NCBI RefSeq assembly: GCF_003253545.1
Contig: NZ_QKYV01000007.1
Coordinates: 100,538-164,537 of the forward strand
Source of the DNA: Mesonia algae
GTDB lineage: Bacteria > Bacteroidota > Bacteroidia > Flavobacteriales > Flavobacteriaceae
Reading direction: 5' to 3'
DNA: 64,000 nt
Made by a program: the position numbers and the translations under genes. Below the pieces are notes generated by a model. The model saw nothing but the letters and a program-made list of their open reading frames with translations. It ran no database searches and had not been told where the DNA came from. Of this stretch, positions 25,199-35,177 are shown piece by piece. The stretch's first letter is position 1, and each line of letters opens with the position of its first letter.

Positions 25199-26101
25199 AT
25201 GGCATCCATAGATAAATTTGTAGAGTATTTAAGATTAGAGAAAAACTATTCAGAGAATACGGTTATTGCCTATCAAAACGACTTATTAAAATTTAGAAAA
25301 TTTGTTGAAAGTCAGTTTCAAGAGAGTGAATTAAAAAACGTTAATTACTCTATTATTAGAACTTGGATTATAGAGTTGTCTGAAGGGGGTATTTCTAACA
25401 ACTCTATCAATAGGAAAATTTCATCACTTAATGCTTTTTATAGATTTTTACTTAAAACAAAAACAATTAAGGTCTCTCCTTTGGTTAAACATAAAGCGCT
25501 AAAGACTTCTAAAAAAATTCAAGTTCCTTTTTCTAAATCAGAGATTCAAGAGGTACTTCAATTAATAGAGGTAGATTCTTTTCAAACTTCAAGGGACCGA
25601 TTGTTAATAGAGTTGCTGTATGTTACAGGTATGCGTAGGGCAGAGGTGATTTCATTAACCTTAGGCAATCTAAATTTGGAAAATAGAACTTTAAAATTCA
25701 TAGGAAAAAGAAATAAAGAACGAGTGGTTCCTATAATTGGTACTCTTGTAAATAGCATTAAGGTGTATTTAAATTTTAGAGAAAAACTTTTACAGAGCTT
25801 ATCTAAACAAACAGATGTTCTCTTTTTAACAGAAAAAGCTAAAAAGGTCTATCCTACGTTGCTTTATAGGAAGATTAATGAAGTGTTTTCATTAGTATCT
25901 ACTAAAACAAAAAAAAGTCCTCACGTATTAAGACATTCTTTTGCAACCCATTTATTAGCCAATGGTGCTAACTTACAAGAAGTAAAAGAACTCTTGGGGC
26001 ATGATAGTTTGGCTTCTACTCAGGTTTACACCTATAATGACATTAATAGTCTAAAAAAGGTATATGGGAAATCGCATCCTAGAAATAAAAGTGAAAAATA
26101 A
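25199..26101 (+). CDS. Tyrosine recombinase, XerC/XerD-like
   Basis: 300 residues. The N-terminal SAM-like DNA-binding half (FVEYLRLEKNYSENTVIAYQNDL) is followed by the catalytic half with Arg146 (TGMRRAEV), His242 and Arg245 (HVLRHSFATH), His268 (LGHDSLASTQ) and nucleophile Tyr277 (VYTY). This is a complete active site. The constant position beside rpsU and the tRNA cluster in flavobacteria argues for a housekeeping Xer that resolves chromosome dimers rather than a mobile-element integrase; no att site or cargo is seen here. Confidence 0.85.
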   Translation: MASIDKFVEYLRLEKNYSENTVIAYQNDLLKFRKFVESQFQESELKNVNYSIIRTWIIELSEGGISNNSINRKISSLNAFYRFLLKTKTIKVSPLVKHKALKTSKKIQVPFSKSEIQEVLQLIEVDSFQTSRDRLLIELLYVTGMRRAEVISLTLGNLNLENRTLKFIGKRNKERVVPIIGTLVNSIKVYLNFREKLLQSLSKQTDVLFLTEKAKKVYPTLLYRKINEVFSLVSTKTKKSPHVLRHSFATHLLANGANLQEVKELLGHDSLASTQVYTYNDINSLKKVYGKSHPRNKSEK

Positions 26102-26175
26102 TTTTGACTAATATTTTGATAATCAATAAGATGTTTTTTTATTCAAAAAAAAGATGAAAAAAAACGCAAAAATAT

Positions 26176-26206
26176 TTTGTGTAATTCACAAACTCCTCTA
26201 TATTTG
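26176..26206 (+). promoter_or_regulatory. Strong promoter of the tRNA-tuf cluster
   Basis: TTTG at 26176-26179, a 19-base spacer, then TATATTTG at 26199-26206 followed by CA. It matches the spacing and the downstream CCGTTAG...GCGGTAGTTC sequence of the triple promoter at the end of the window. Confidence 0.75.
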
Positions 26207-26210
26207 CATT

Positions 26211-26239
26211 CCGTTAGAAAAGCGGTAGTTCTTTAGAAA
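26211..26239 (+). promoter_or_regulatory. Leader hairpin and boxA-like element before the tRNA cluster
   Basis: CCG and CGG can pair around TTAGAAAAG, then GTTCTTTAGAAAA (26228-26240) resembles boxA of rRNA leaders (core GCTCTTTA), the loading site for NusB/NusE antitermination complexes. A related arrangement is seen three times at 63670-63945. Confidence 0.5.
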
Positions 26240-26257
26240 ATAGAAAAAGTAAAAGAT

Positions 26258-26331
26258 GCCGATGTAGCTCAGCTGGCTAGAGCAGCTGATTTGTAATCAG
26301 CAGGTCGTGGGTTCGAGTCCCTCCATCGGCT
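26258..26331 (+). tRNA. tRNA-Thr (anticodon TGT)
   Basis: Cloverleaf with acceptor GCCGATG/CATCGGC, D-arm GCTCAGCTGGCTAGAGC, anticodon arm GCTGA-TTTGTAA-TCAGC and T-loop GGTTCGAGTCC. CCA is not encoded. Confidence 0.95.
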
Positions 26332-26376
26332 CTGTTCTATGAAATTTTGAAGGTTTTTTTTATTTAAAAAACCAAT

Positions 26377-26458
<82 letters not shown>

Positions 26459-26505
26459 CTAAAAACTTAATTTAAAATTAAGTTTAGAATGCAAAATTTT
26501 GGAAT

Positions 26506-26578
26506 GCGGGAGTAGCTCAGTTGGTAGAGCGTCAGCCTTCCAAGCTGAATGTCGCCAGTTCGAACCTGGTCTCCCGCT
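26506..26578 (+). tRNA. tRNA-Gly (anticodon TCC)
   Basis: Acceptor GCGGGAG/CTCCCGC, D-arm GCTCAGTTGGTAGAGC, anticodon arm CAGCC-TTCCAAG-CTG region with TCC, and T-loop AGTTCGAACCT. No encoded CCA. Confidence 0.95.
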
Positions 26579-26644
26579 CTATTTTCACTAAGGCAACTTG
26601 GTGGGGATGGGGCTTAACTTGCATAAAGCAAAAATAAGTTTTAT

Positions 26645-26716
26645 GCCGACGTAGCTCAGGGGTAGAGCGCTTCCTTGGTAAGGAAGAGGTCACGAGTTCA
26701 ATTCTCGTCGTTGGCT
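26645..26716 (+). tRNA. tRNA-Thr (anticodon GGT)
   Basis: Acceptor GCCGACG/CGTTGGC with a G-T pair, anticodon arm CTTCC-TTGGTAA-GGAAG and T-loop AGTTCAATTCT. With the TGT isoacceptor above it covers the Thr codons other than those needing CGT. Confidence 0.95.
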
Positions 26717-26825
26717 CTATTTGTGAGGCGTTTGCTTTTCGTAAACAAAACTTTCGGGTTGTTGTTTTTTTGTATTGTATAAAATTGAACACTAATATAT
26801 AACTAAGATTAAATAAGTATTAATT

Positions 26826-28013
26826 ATGGCAAAGGAAACTTATGATCGTTCCAAACCGCACTTGAATATAGGTACAATTGGACACGTAGATCACGGAAAA
26901 ACAACTTTAACAGCAGCGATTACAAAAGTAATGGCAGATGCTGGTTATTCAGAGGCTAGTGCTTTTGATCAGATTGATAACGCTCCAGAGGAGAAAGAGA
27001 GAGGTATTACAATTAACTCTTCTCACGTTGAATATTCTACAGCAAATCGTCACTACGCACACGTTGACTGTCCTGGTCACGCCGATTACGTGAAGAACAT
27101 GGTTACTGGTGCTGCTCAAATGGACGGTGCTATTTTAGTTGTTGCTGCGACTGATGGTCCAATGCCTCAGACTCGTGAGCACATCCTTTTAGGTCGTCAG
27201 GTTGGTATTCCAAGAATTGTTGTATTCTTAAATAAGGTTGACCTTGTAGATGATGAAGAATTATTAGAGCTTGTTGAAATGGAAGTTAGAGATTTACTTT
27301 CTTTCTACGAGTATGATGGTGATAATGGACCTGTTGTTTCTGGATCTGCTTTAGGAGCTTTAGAAGGAGATGATAAGTGGACAAAAACAGTTTTAGAATT
27401 AATGGAAGCTGTTGATGCTTGGATCGAGTTACCAGAGCGTGATGTTGATAAGCCATTCTTAATGCCAATTGAAGATGTATTCTCTATTACAGGTCGTGGA
27501 ACTGTTGCTACAGGTCGTATCGAAACTGGTATTGCAAATACAGGAGATCCAGTTGAGATCATCGGTATGGGTGCAGAGAAATTAACTTCTACTATTACTG
27601 GTATTGAAATGTTCCGTCAGATCCTTGATAGGGGTGAGGCTGGAGATAACGCAGGTATCTTATTAAGAGGTATTGAGAAGTCTCAGATTTCTAGAGGTAT
27701 GGTAATTACTAAGCCTGGATCTGTAACTCCTCACTCTAAATTTAAAGCTGAGGTTTATATCCTTAAAAAAGAAGAAGGTGGACGTCATACTCCATTCCAT
27801 AATAATTACCGTCCTCAGTTCTACGTTAGAACTACAGATGTTACAGGTACTATTAATTTACCTGATGGAGTAGAGATGGTTATGCCAGGAGATAACTTAA
27901 CTATTACTGTTGAGTTAATCCAAACTATTGCAATGAATGTTGGTCTTCGTTTTGCAATCCGTGAAGGAGGTAGAACAGTAGGTGCTGGTCAGGTTACTGA
28001 AATTTTAGACTAA
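26826..28013 (+). CDS. tuf: Elongation factor Tu
   Basis: 395 residues starting [16 protein letters not shown], with the GTPase motifs [17 protein letters not shown] and NKVD. It delivers aminoacyl-tRNA to the ribosome A site. It follows the four tRNA genes and precedes tRNA-Trp, the arrangement common in Bacteroidota. No Shine-Dalgarno site; the leader before ATG is AT-rich, as usual for highly expressed genes in this phylum. A hairpin follows the stop. Confidence 0.98.
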   Translation: MAKETYDRSKPHLNIGTIGHVDHGKTTLTAAITKVMADAGYSEASAFDQIDNAPEEKERGITINSSHVEYSTANRHYAHVDCPGHADYVKNMVTGAAQMDGAILVVAATDGPMPQTREHILLGRQVGIPRIVVFLNKVDLVDDEELLELVEMEVRDLLSFYEYDGDNGPVVSGSALGALEGDDKWTKTVLELMEAVDAWIELPERDVDKPFLMPIEDVFSITGRGTVATGRIETGIANTGDPVEIIGMGAEKLTSTITGIEMFRQILDRGEAGDNAGILLRGIEKSQISRGMVITKPGSVTPHSKFKAEVYILKKEEGGRHTPFHNNYRPQFYVRTTDVTGTINLPDGVEMVMPGDNLTITVELIQTIAMNVGLRFAIREGGRTVGAGQVTEILD

Positions 28014-28036
28014 TTTTGAATATATATTATAAGTTT

Positions 28037-28063
28037 AAGGTGTTTCGGTTTTCGAAACACCTT
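28037..28063 (+). terminator. Hairpin after tuf, weak or partial terminator
   Basis: AAGGTGTTTCG (28037-28047) pairs with CGAAACACCTT (28053-28063) around GTTTT. There is no T tract, so it may be an RNA-processing or attenuation stem rather than a full stop, letting transcription reach tRNA-Trp and secE. Confidence 0.55.
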
Positions 28064-28074
28064 GGCTTATAGAT

Positions 28075-28147
28075 ACGGGTTTAGCTCAGTTGGTAGAGCA
28101 CTGGTCTCCAAAACCAGGTGTCGGGAGTTCGAGTCTCTCAACCCGTG
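28075..28147 (+). tRNA. tRNA-Trp (anticodon CCA)
   Basis: Acceptor ACGGGTT/AACCCGT, D-arm GCTCAGTTGGTAGAGC, anticodon arm CTGGT-CTCCAAA-ACCAG and T-loop AGTTCGAGTCT. 14 bases before secE. Confidence 0.95.
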
Positions 28148-28161
28148 CAAATAAAATAATC

Positions 28162-28359
28162 ATGGCAGGAATCGTAAATTATATTTCAGAGTCTTATAAC
28201 GAGTTAAAAAACCACGTAACTTGGCCTCCTTATGCAGAGGCTCAGAGGCTTACGGTTATTGTGCTTGTTTTTTCAGTATTATTTTCTTTAGCGATATGGG
28301 GTGTAGATACCGTTTTTAGTTCTGCGATCGAGCAATATTTTGAATGGGTAAAATCTTAA
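28162..28359 (+). CDS. secE: Preprotein translocase subunit SecE
   Basis: 65 residues from ATG 28162; an in-frame ATG at 28090 lies inside tRNA-Trp and is rejected. One membrane helix (LTVIVLVFSVLFSLAIWGV) is preceded by the amphipathic segment ELKNHVTWPPYAEA, whose VTWP is the conserved SecE cytoplasmic motif. It clamps SecY in the inner-membrane translocon. nusG follows after 15 bases. Confidence 0.95.
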   Translation: MAGIVNYISESYNELKNHVTWPPYAEAQRLTVIVLVFSVLFSLAIWGVDTVFSSAIEQYFEWVKS

Positions 28360-28374
28360 GAATCAACTAGCGAT

Positions 28375-28926
28375 ATGTCTGAAGGGAATTTGAAAAAATG
28401 GTACGTTGTTCGTGCTGTAAGTGGTCAAGAGAATAAAGTTAAGGATTATATAGAAAAAGAAATAGCTCATCAAGGTTTAGAAGATTTTGTAGAGCAAGTC
28501 TTGGTTCCTACGGAGAAAGTTATTCAAATCCGTAACGGAAAAAAAATCAATAAAGAAAGAGTATATTTCCCTGGATACATAATGGTTCAGGCTAATATAG
28601 GTGGGGAAATACCTCATATTATAAAGGGTATTAATGGAGTAATTGGTTTTCTGGGCGAGACAAAGGGAGGTGATCCTGTTCCGTTAAGAACATCAGAAGT
28701 TAATAGAATGTTAGGTAAGGTAGATGAGTTGTCTGTTAAGGCAGATAGTGTGGCTATTCCTTACAATGTAGGAGAAACTATCAAAGTGGTCGATGGTCCG
28801 TTTAACGGATTTAATGGTACTGTGGAGAAGGTGAATGAAGAAAAACGCAAGCTTGAGGTAATGGTGAAAATATTTGGAAGAAAGACACCATTGGAATTGA
28901 GCTACATGCAAGTTGAGAAAATATAA
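28375..28926 (+). CDS. nusG: Transcription antitermination factor NusG
   Basis: 183 residues: NGN domain from KKWYVVRAVSGQENKV to about residue 115, including FPGYIMVQ and IKGINGVIGFLG, then the KOW domain (VGETIKVVDGPFNGFNGTVEKV). It binds RNA polymerase and couples it to the ribosome or Rho, and would act with boxA-like leaders seen elsewhere in the window. Confidence 0.97.
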   Translation: MSEGNLKKWYVVRAVSGQENKVKDYIEKEIAHQGLEDFVEQVLVPTEKVIQIRNGKKINKERVYFPGYIMVQANIGGEIPHIIKGINGVIGFLGETKGGDPVPLRTSEVNRMLGKVDELSVKADSVAIPYNVGETIKVVDGPFNGFNGTVEKVNEEKRKLEVMVKIFGRKTPLELSYMQVEKI

Positions 28927-29000
28927 ATTGTTACATATATATATTAGAATTATTGTTAATGCTTCCACTTTAAAAATAATTCAAACTAAATTTTTAAGAA

Positions 29001-29438
29001 ATGGCAAAAGAAGTAAGTAAGGTTGTAAAGCTACAAGTAAAAGGAGGCGCGGCAAACCCGTCGCCACCAGTTGGACCTGCTTTAGGTGCTGCCGGAGTAA
29101 ATATCATGGAATTCTGTAAGCAATTCAATGGTAGAACCCAAGATAAAGCTGGTAAAGTATTACCAGTTGCAATTACAGTATATAAAGATAAGTCTTTTGA
29201 TTTTGTAATTAAAACTCCTCCAGCGGCTGTTCAACTTATGGAAGCAGCAAAAACAAAGAAAGGTTCGGGAGAGCCAAATAGAAAGAAAATAGCAAGCGTA
29301 ACTTGGGATCAAGTAAGAGCTATTGCTGAGGATAAAATGCAAGATTTAAATGCGTTTACTGTCGAGTCTGCTATGAAAATGGTAGCTGGTACTGCACGTT
29401 CAATGGGAGTAACAGTAAAAGGTGATGCACCATTTTAA
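29001..29438 (+). CDS. rplK: Large ribosomal subunit protein uL11
   Basis: 145 residues with the uL11 signature near the start ([21 protein letters not shown]), the 23S-binding C-terminal domain and the motif [14 protein letters not shown] near the end. It forms the GTPase-associated stalk base. First gene of the rplKAJL group, 18 bases ahead of rplA. The 74 bases before it contain no strong hairpin. Confidence 0.98.
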   Translation: MAKEVSKVVKLQVKGGAANPSPPVGPALGAAGVNIMEFCKQFNGRTQDKAGKVLPVAITVYKDKSFDFVIKTPPAAVQLMEAAKTKKGSGEPNRKKIASVTWDQVRAIAEDKMQDLNAFTVESAMKMVAGTARSMGVTVKGDAPF

Positions 29439-29456
29439 TCCAAAAAGAAAGTAAAA

Positions 29457-30155
29457 ATGGCAAAATTAACAAAAAAGCAAAAGGAAGTTCAGTCAAAAAT
29501 AGATTCTACAAGAACCTATACTGTAGCTGAAGCTTCTGCTTTAATAAAAGAAGTATCTAACGTAAACTTCGATCCGTCTGTAGATTTAGCAGTTCGTTTA
29601 AATGTAGATCCACGTAAAGCTAACCAAATGGTTAGAGGTGTGGTGACACTTCCACACGGAACTGGTAAAGATGTAAAGGTGTTGGCTTTAGTAACTCCAG
29701 ATAAGGAGCAAGAAGCTAAAGATGCTGGTGCAGATTATGTTGGTCTAGATGAGTACTTAGATAAAATTAAAGGTGGTTGGACTGATGTTGATGTAATCAT
29801 CACCATGCCTAGTGTTATGGGTAAATTAGGTCCTTTAGGTAGAGTTTTAGGTCCTAGAGGTTTAATGCCTAATCCAAAAACTGGTACAGTTACTATGGAT
29901 GTTGCTAAGGCAGTTTCTGATGTAAAAGCAGGTAAAATCGACTTTAAAGTAGATAAGACTGGTATTGTACACGCAGGAATTGGTAAAGCCTCTTTTGATG
30001 CAGAGAAAATTGCAGGAAATGCAAGAGAATTATTAACTACGCTAGTAAAATTGAAACCTCAGGCAGCTAAAGGTATTTATATTAAAAGTATTTATATGTC
30101 TAGTACTATGAGCCCAAGTGTTGAGATTGATACAAAAAGGTTTACTGAGCAATAA
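29457..30155 (+). CDS. rplA: Large ribosomal subunit protein uL1
   Basis: 232 residues; conserved blocks are [50 protein letters not shown] and [16 protein letters not shown]. It forms the L1 stalk for E-site tRNA release and in other bacteria represses its own operon; the operator usual for the rplK leader is not evident here. Confidence 0.98.
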   Translation: MAKLTKKQKEVQSKIDSTRTYTVAEASALIKEVSNVNFDPSVDLAVRLNVDPRKANQMVRGVVTLPHGTGKDVKVLALVTPDKEQEAKDAGADYVGLDEYLDKIKGGWTDVDVIITMPSVMGKLGPLGRVLGPRGLMPNPKTGTVTMDVAKAVSDVKAGKIDFKVDKTGIVHAGIGKASFDAEKIAGNARELLTTLVKLKPQAAKGIYIKSIYMSSTMSPSVEIDTKRFTEQ

Positions 30156-30164
30156 TTAGATATT

Positions 30165-30686
30165 ATGACAAGAGAAGAAAAATCACAAGTAATAAAAGAT
30201 TTAACTGCCCAGTTAACTGATACATCTATCATCTATTTAGCAGATATTTCTGGTTTAGATGCTGGGACGACTTCTAACTTAAGAAGAGCTTGTTTTAAGG
30301 CTAACGTTAAGTTATCGGTAGTTAAAAATACATTGTTGGCTAAAGCCATGGAAGTAACCGAAAAGGATTTTGGTGACTTACCGTCAACTTTAAAAGGCAA
30401 TACTTCAATTATGATTGCAGAAACTGGTAATGCACCAGCTAAAGTAATCAAAGAATTCAGAAAAAAGGCTGAAAAGCCACTTTTAAAAGGAGCTTTCATT
30501 AATGAGGCTGTATATGTAGGAGATGAGTATTTAGAAACTCTTTCTAACATTAAGTCTAAAGAAGAAGTTATTGGAGACATCGTTGGATTGCTTCAATCTC
30601 CTGCTAAAAATGTTGTATCAGCACTTAAGTCAGGTGGTGGTAAAATTGCAGGAATTCTTAAGACTCTTTCTGAAAAAGAAGGATAA
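30165..30686 (+). CDS. rplJ: Large ribosomal subunit protein uL10
   Basis: 173 residues, starting MTREEKSQVIKDLTAQL, with the rRNA-binding region VKNTLLAKAME and a C-terminal helix that holds bL12 dimers. It begins nine bases after rplA. The 57-base spacer to rplL is the longest inside this group. Confidence 0.97.
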   Translation: MTREEKSQVIKDLTAQLTDTSIIYLADISGLDAGTTSNLRRACFKANVKLSVVKNTLLAKAMEVTEKDFGDLPSTLKGNTSIMIAETGNAPAKVIKEFRKKAEKPLLKGAFINEAVYVGDEYLETLSNIKSKEEVIGDIVGLLQSPAKNVVSALKSGGGKIAGILKTLSEKEG

Positions 30687-30743
30687 AACGTACGCACTTT
30701 TTAACAATTATAATTCAAATTACACATTTTAAAACGATAGAAA

Positions 30744-31118
30744 ATGGCAGATTTAAAAGATTTCGCAGAACAATTAGTTAACTTAACAGTAAAAGAAGTA
30801 AACGAGTTAGCTGATATATTAAAAGAAGAATATGGTATCGAGCCTGCAGCTGCTGCTGTAGTAGCTGGTGGTGGAGCCGCTGGTGGTGATGATGCTGCTG
30901 AAGAGCAAACTGAGTTTGATGTAATCCTTAAAGCCGCTGGAGGTTCTAAACTTGCAGTTGTAAAATTAGTTAAAGAATTAACTGGTTTAGGATTAAAAGA
31001 CGCTAAAGGTTTAGTAGATGGTGCACCAGCTCCAATTAAGGAAGGTGTTGCTAAAGACGAAGCTGAGGCATTAAAATCTCAATTAGAAGAAGCAGGAGCT
31101 GAGGTTGAGCTTAAGTAA
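30744..31118 (+). CDS. rplL: Large ribosomal subunit protein bL12
   Basis: 124 residues: N-terminal dimerisation helices ([19 protein letters not shown]), an Ala/Gly-rich hinge ([20 protein letters not shown]) and the C-terminal factor-binding domain ([20 protein letters not shown]). It recruits translation factors. A long hairpin lies between it and rpoB. Confidence 0.98.
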   Translation: MADLKDFAEQLVNLTVKEVNELADILKEEYGIEPAAAAVVAGGGAAGGDDAAEEQTEFDVILKAAGGSKLAVVKLVKELTGLGLKDAKGLVDGAPAPIKEGVAKDEAEALKSQLEEAGAEVELK

Positions 31119-31140
31119 GCTTAACAAGCAATATTATTTA

Positions 31141-31178
31141 GGTTTAGACCTCCAAGCTTTGGCTTGAAGGTCTAAACC
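31141..31178 (+). terminator. Long hairpin between rplL and rpoB, probable attenuator
   Basis: GGTTTAGACCTCCAAGC (31141-31157) pairs with GCTTGAAGGTCTAAACC (31162-31178), 16 of 17 positions. No T tract follows, so it likely attenuates or marks RNA processing between the ribosomal and polymerase genes. The remaining bases to rpoB hold no clear promoter. Confidence 0.65.
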
Positions 31179-31289
31179 ATTTTGCGTATTTATACGCGGC
31201 GTTTATTCGCAAACATTTTTTATATTTAATTAGGCTTTTGATATTTTGATGTGGCCTCAAATATTAAAAACCTCAAATTCCGTCCATAG

Positions 31290-34200
31290 ATGTTAGAAAC
31301 GCAAACTGAAAGATTGAATTTCTCTTCTGTTAAAAACAGACCTGATTATCCGGATTTCCTTGATATCCAGATAAAATCATTTCAGGACTTTTTTCAATTA
31401 GAAACAAAATCAGAAGAAAGAGGGAATGAAGGATTATACAATACCTTCATGGAAAATTTCCCTATTACGGATACCCGTAATCAGTTCGTATTAGAATTTT
31501 TAGACTATTTCGTAGATCCTCCACGTTATTCAATTCAAGAATGTATTGAGAGAGGGTTAACATATAGTGTGCCTTTAAAAGCTAGGTTAAAGCTTTATTG
31601 TACCGATCCTGAGCATGAAGATTTTGAAACTATCGTGCAAGATGTGTATTTAGGTACTATTCCTTATATGACTCCAAGTGGTACCTTCTGTATCAACGGA
31701 GCTGAACGAGTTGTCGTTTCTCAACTACACCGTTCTCCTGGAGTTTTCTTTGGACAGTCTTTCCATGCTAACGGAACTAAATTATATTCTGCTAGAGTAA
31801 TTCCATTTAAAGGTTCTTGGATAGAATTTGCTACCGATATTAATAGTGTAATGTACGCTTATATCGATAGAAAGAAAAAATTACCTGTTACCACTCTTTT
31901 CCGTGCTATCGGATTTGAAAGAGATAAAGATATTTTAGAAATTTTTGATCTTGCAGAAGAAGTAAAAGTTTCTAAGTCTGGACTTAAAAAAGTTTTAGGT
32001 AGAAAACTAGCCGCACGTGTTTTAAATACGTGGTATGAAGATTTCGTAGATGAAGATACAGGAGAGGTAGTTTCTATTGAGCGTAATGAAATTGTATTAG
32101 ATCGTGATACTGAACTTGAAAAAGATCACATCGAAGAAATTTTAGAAACTGGTACGAAAACTATTCTTTTACATAAAGAGGATAATTCTACTGGTGATTA
32201 TGCTATTATTCACAATACTTTACAAAAAGATCCTACCAACTCAGAGAAGGAAGCGGTAGAACATATATACAGACAATTACGTAATGCAGAGCCGCCAGAT
32301 GAAGAGACGGCTAGAGGAATTATTGATAAATTATTCTTCTCAGACCAACGTTACAATTTAGGTGAAGTTGGGCGTTACCGAATGAATAAAAAATTAGGTC
32401 TTGATATTGCTATGGATAAGCAAGTGCTTACCAAAGAAGATATCATTACTATTATAAAATACCTTATTGAGTTAATTAACTCAAAGGCAGAGATAGATGA
32501 TATCGATCACCTTTCTAATCGTCGTGTTAGAACTGTAGGAGAGCAATTGTCTCAACAATTTGGCGTAGGTTTAGCTCGTATGGCAAGAACAATTCGTGAG
32601 CGTATGAATGTACGTGATAACGAAGTGTTTACACCTATAGATTTAATTAATGCGAAGACACTTTCTTCTGTAATTAATTCTTTCTTTGGTACCAACCAGC
32701 TTTCTCAATTTATGGATCAAACCAACCCATTGGCAGAAATAACGCACAAGCGTCGTCTATCTGCATTAGGGCCTGGAGGTCTATCTAGAGAAAGAGCAGG
32801 TTTCGAGGTTCGAGATGTTCACTATACACACTATGGTCGTCTTTGTCCTATTGAAACTCCAGAGGGACCAAACATTGGTTTAATTTCATCTCTTTCAGTT
32901 TATGCAAAAGTAAACGGAATGGGATTCATTGAGACTCCTTACCGTAAGGTGGAGAATGGGAAGATTGATATTACTAATGAAGCGGTTTATTTCTCTGCTG
33001 AAGAAGAAGAAGGAAAATTAATTGCACAAGCAAATATTCCGTTAACAGATGATGGTACGATCAATACCGATAAGGTAATTGCTCGTATGGAAGGAGATTT
33101 TCCTGTAGTAGATCCTAAAGAGATTCATTTTACAGATGTTGCTCCTAATCAAATATCATCTATTTCGGCATCTTTAATTCCGTTCTTAGAACATGATGAT
33201 GCCAACCGTGCATTGATGGGATCTAACATGATGCGTCAAGCTGTACCATTATTGAGAGTAGATTCTCCAATTGTAGGAACAGGATTAGAGCGTCAAGTAG
33301 CTTCAGATTCACGTGTATTGATTAATGCAGAAGGAGATGGAACAGTAGAATACGTAGATGCGCAAAAAGTAACTATAAAGTACGACCGTACCGAGGAAGA
33401 AAGAATGGTAAGTTTTGAATCTGATTCTAAAACTTATAATCTAATTAAATTTAGAAAAACTAACCAAGGTACATCAGTAAACCTTAAGCCAATTGTTCGC
33501 ATAGGCGATAGAGTAGCTAAGGGACAAGTACTTTGTCAAGGTTATGCTACAGAAGCTGGAGAATTAGCTTTAGGTAGAAATATGAAAGTAGCTTTTATGC
33601 CTTGGAAAGGGTATAACTTTGAGGATGCGATTGTAATTTCTGAAAAAGTAGTAAGAGAAGATATATTTACGTCTATTCATATTGATGAGTACTCTTTAGA
33701 AGTAAGAGATACTAAATTAGGTAATGAAGAATTAACTAATGATATTCCTAACGTTTCAGAAGATGCCACAAGAGATCTTGATGAGCATGGTATGATTCGT
33801 ATTGGAGCAGAGGTTAAACCTGGTGATATCCTTATCGGAAAAATTACTCCAAAAGGAGAATCAGATCCAACTCCAGAAGAAAAACTTTTACGTGCTATTT
33901 TTGGAGATAAAGCTGGAGACGTAAAAGATGCTTCTTTAAAGGCTTCTCCATCATTAAATGGTGTAGTAATTAACAAAAAGTTATTTGCTAGAGCAGTTAA
34001 AGATAAGCGTAAGAGAGCTCAAGATAAAGAAGATATTGCAAGACTTGAAGATAAGTACAGAGTTAAGTTTGAGACACTTAAAAATGAATTAATCGACAAG
34101 TTGTTTGTTATCGTTGGAGGAAAAACGGCACAAGGAGTAAAGAACGATTTAGGTGAAGATGTTTTACCAAAAGGTAAAAAGTATACACTTAAAATGTTAA

Positions 34201-35102
34201 ACTCTGTAGATGATTATACGCATTTAACGCAAGGTACTTGGGCTACAGATGACCATACCAATGCATTAGTGGCAGATTTAATTCACAACTATAAAATTAA
34301 AGAAAACGATCTTCAAGGTAACTTAAGAAGAGAGAAGTTTACGATTTCTGTAGGAGATGAATTACCTTCTGGAATTATAAAATTAGCTAAGGTTTATATC
34401 GCTAAAAAGCGTAAGCTTAAAGTAGGTGATAAGATGGCAGGACGTCACGGTAACAAAGGTATTGTTGCAAGAATCGTTCGTCAAGAAGATATGCCATTCT
34501 TAGAAGATGGAACTCCAGTTGATATCGTGTTAAACCCATTAGGGGTACCTTCACGTATGAATATCGGACAAATTTATGAAACTGTTTTAGGTTGGGCCGG
34601 AGAAAAATTAGGTCAAAAGTATGCAACACCAATTTTTGATGGTGCTACTATAGATCAAATTAATGAGCTTACAGATGAAGCAGGTATTCCAAGATTTGGA
34701 CATACTTACTTATATGACGGAGGAACAGGAGATCGTTTTGATCAAGCAGCAACTGTTGGAATTATTTATATGCTGAAATTAGGGCATATGATTGAAGACA
34801 AAATGCACGCTCGTTCAATAGGACCTTACTCGTTAATCACACAACAACCATTAGGAGGTAAAGCTCAATTTGGAGGTCAGCGTTTTGGAGAGATGGAAGT
34901 TTGGGCATTAGAAGCATACGGTGCTTCTGCTACCTTACGTGAAATCTTAACAGTAAAATCTGATGATGTAATTGGTAGAGCTAAAACTTACGAAGCAATC
35001 GTAAAAGGAGAGCCAATGCCAGAACCAGGATTGCCAGAATCTTTTAACGTATTAATGCACGAATTAAAAGGATTAGGGTTAGATATTAAGTTAGAAGAGT
35101 AA
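31290..35102 (+). CDS. rpoB: RNA polymerase beta subunit
   Basis: 1270 residues, full length for Bacteroidota. Hallmarks are the rifampicin region ([20 protein letters not shown], then [20 protein letters not shown]), [16 protein letters not shown], and [12 protein letters not shown] near the catalytic region. The rifampicin-contact residues visible (Q, D, H, R, S) are of the sensitive type. rpoC follows after 75 bases. Confidence 0.98.
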   Translation: MLETQTERLNFSSVKNRPDYPDFLDIQIKSFQDFFQLETKSEERGNEGLYNTFMENFPITDTRNQFVLEFLDYFVDPPRYSIQECIERGLTYSVPLKARLKLYCTDPEHEDFETIVQDVYLGTIPYMTPSGTFCINGAERVVVSQLHRSPGVFFGQSFHANGTKLYSARVIPFKGSWIEFATDINSVMYAYIDRKKKLPVTTLFRAIGFERDKDILEIFDLAEEVKVSKSGLKKVLGRKLAARVLNTWYEDFVDEDTGEVVSIERNEIVLDRDTELEKDHIEEILETGTKTILLHKEDNSTGDYAIIHNTLQKDPTNSEKEAVEHIYRQLRNAEPPDEETARGIIDKLFFSDQRYNLGEVGRYRMNKKLGLDIAMDKQVLTKEDIITIIKYLIELINSKAEIDDIDHLSNRRVRTVGEQLSQQFGVGLARMARTIRERMNVRDNEVFTPIDLINAKTLSSVINSFFGTNQLSQFMDQTNPLAEITHKRRLSALGPGGLSRERAGFEVRDVHYTHYGRLCPIETPEGPNIGLISSLSVYAKVNGMGFIETPYRKVENGKIDITNEAVYFSAEEEEGKLIAQANIPLTDDGTINTDKVIARMEGDFPVVDPKEIHFTDVAPNQISSISASLIPFLEHDDANRALMGSNMMRQAVPLLRVDSPIVGTGLERQVASDSRVLINAEGDGTVEYVDAQKVTIKYDRTEEERMVSFESDSKTYNLIKFRKTNQGTSVNLKPIVRIGDRVAKGQVLCQGYATEAGELALGRNMKVAFMPWKGYNFEDAIVISEKVVREDIFTSIHIDEYSLEVRDTKLGNEELTNDIPNVSEDATRDLDEHGMIRIGAEVKPGDILIGKITPKGESDPTPEEKLLRAIFGDKAGDVKDASLKASPSLNGVVINKKLFARAVKDKRKRAQDKEDIARLEDKYRVKFETLKNELIDKLFVIVGGKTAQGVKNDLGEDVLPKGKKYTLKMLNSVDDYTHLTQGTWATDDHTNALVADLIHNYKIKENDLQGNLRREKFTISVGDELPSGIIKLAKVYIAKKRKLKVGDKMAGRHGNKGIVARIVRQEDMPFLEDGTPVDIVLNPLGVPSRMNIGQIYETVLGWAGEKLGQKYATPIFDGATIDQINELTDEAGIPRFGHTYLYDGGTGDRFDQAATVGIIYMLKLGHMIEDKMHARSIGPYSLITQQPLGGKAQFGGQRFGEMEVWALEAYGASATLREILTVKSDDVIGRAKTYEAIVKGEPMPEPGLPESFNVLMHELKGLGLDIKLEE

Positions 35103-35110
35103 TAAGGATT

Positions 35111-35130
35111 GCCTTCACTACGGTGAAGGC
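35111..35130 (+). other. Small hairpin between rpoB and rpoC
   Basis: GCCTTCAC pairs with GTGAAGGC around TACG, just after the rpoB stop. No T tract; perhaps an mRNA processing or stability element. Confidence 0.45.
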
Positions 35131-35177
35131 ATCTCTTATAAGGCTAAAATTAAAATAATTCTTTAGTACCATATATT

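Noticed and set aside
25199..26101. Xer-like recombinase next to tRNA genes as a sign of an integrated mobile element
   Set aside because: The gene order around it is core flavobacterial order, the tRNAs are intact and there is no repeated tRNA end or cargo, so it is best read as the chromosomal Xer protein.
26532..26792. Minus-strand open frame of 86 codons across the tRNA-Gly and tRNA-Thr genes
   Set aside because: It is antisense to two certain tRNA genes; the peptide with RFELATF is the well-known artefact of translating antisense tRNA sequence.
28090..28161. N-terminal extension of SecE starting inside tRNA-Trp
   Set aside because: The extra residues are translated tRNA; SecE families start at the ATG at 28162.
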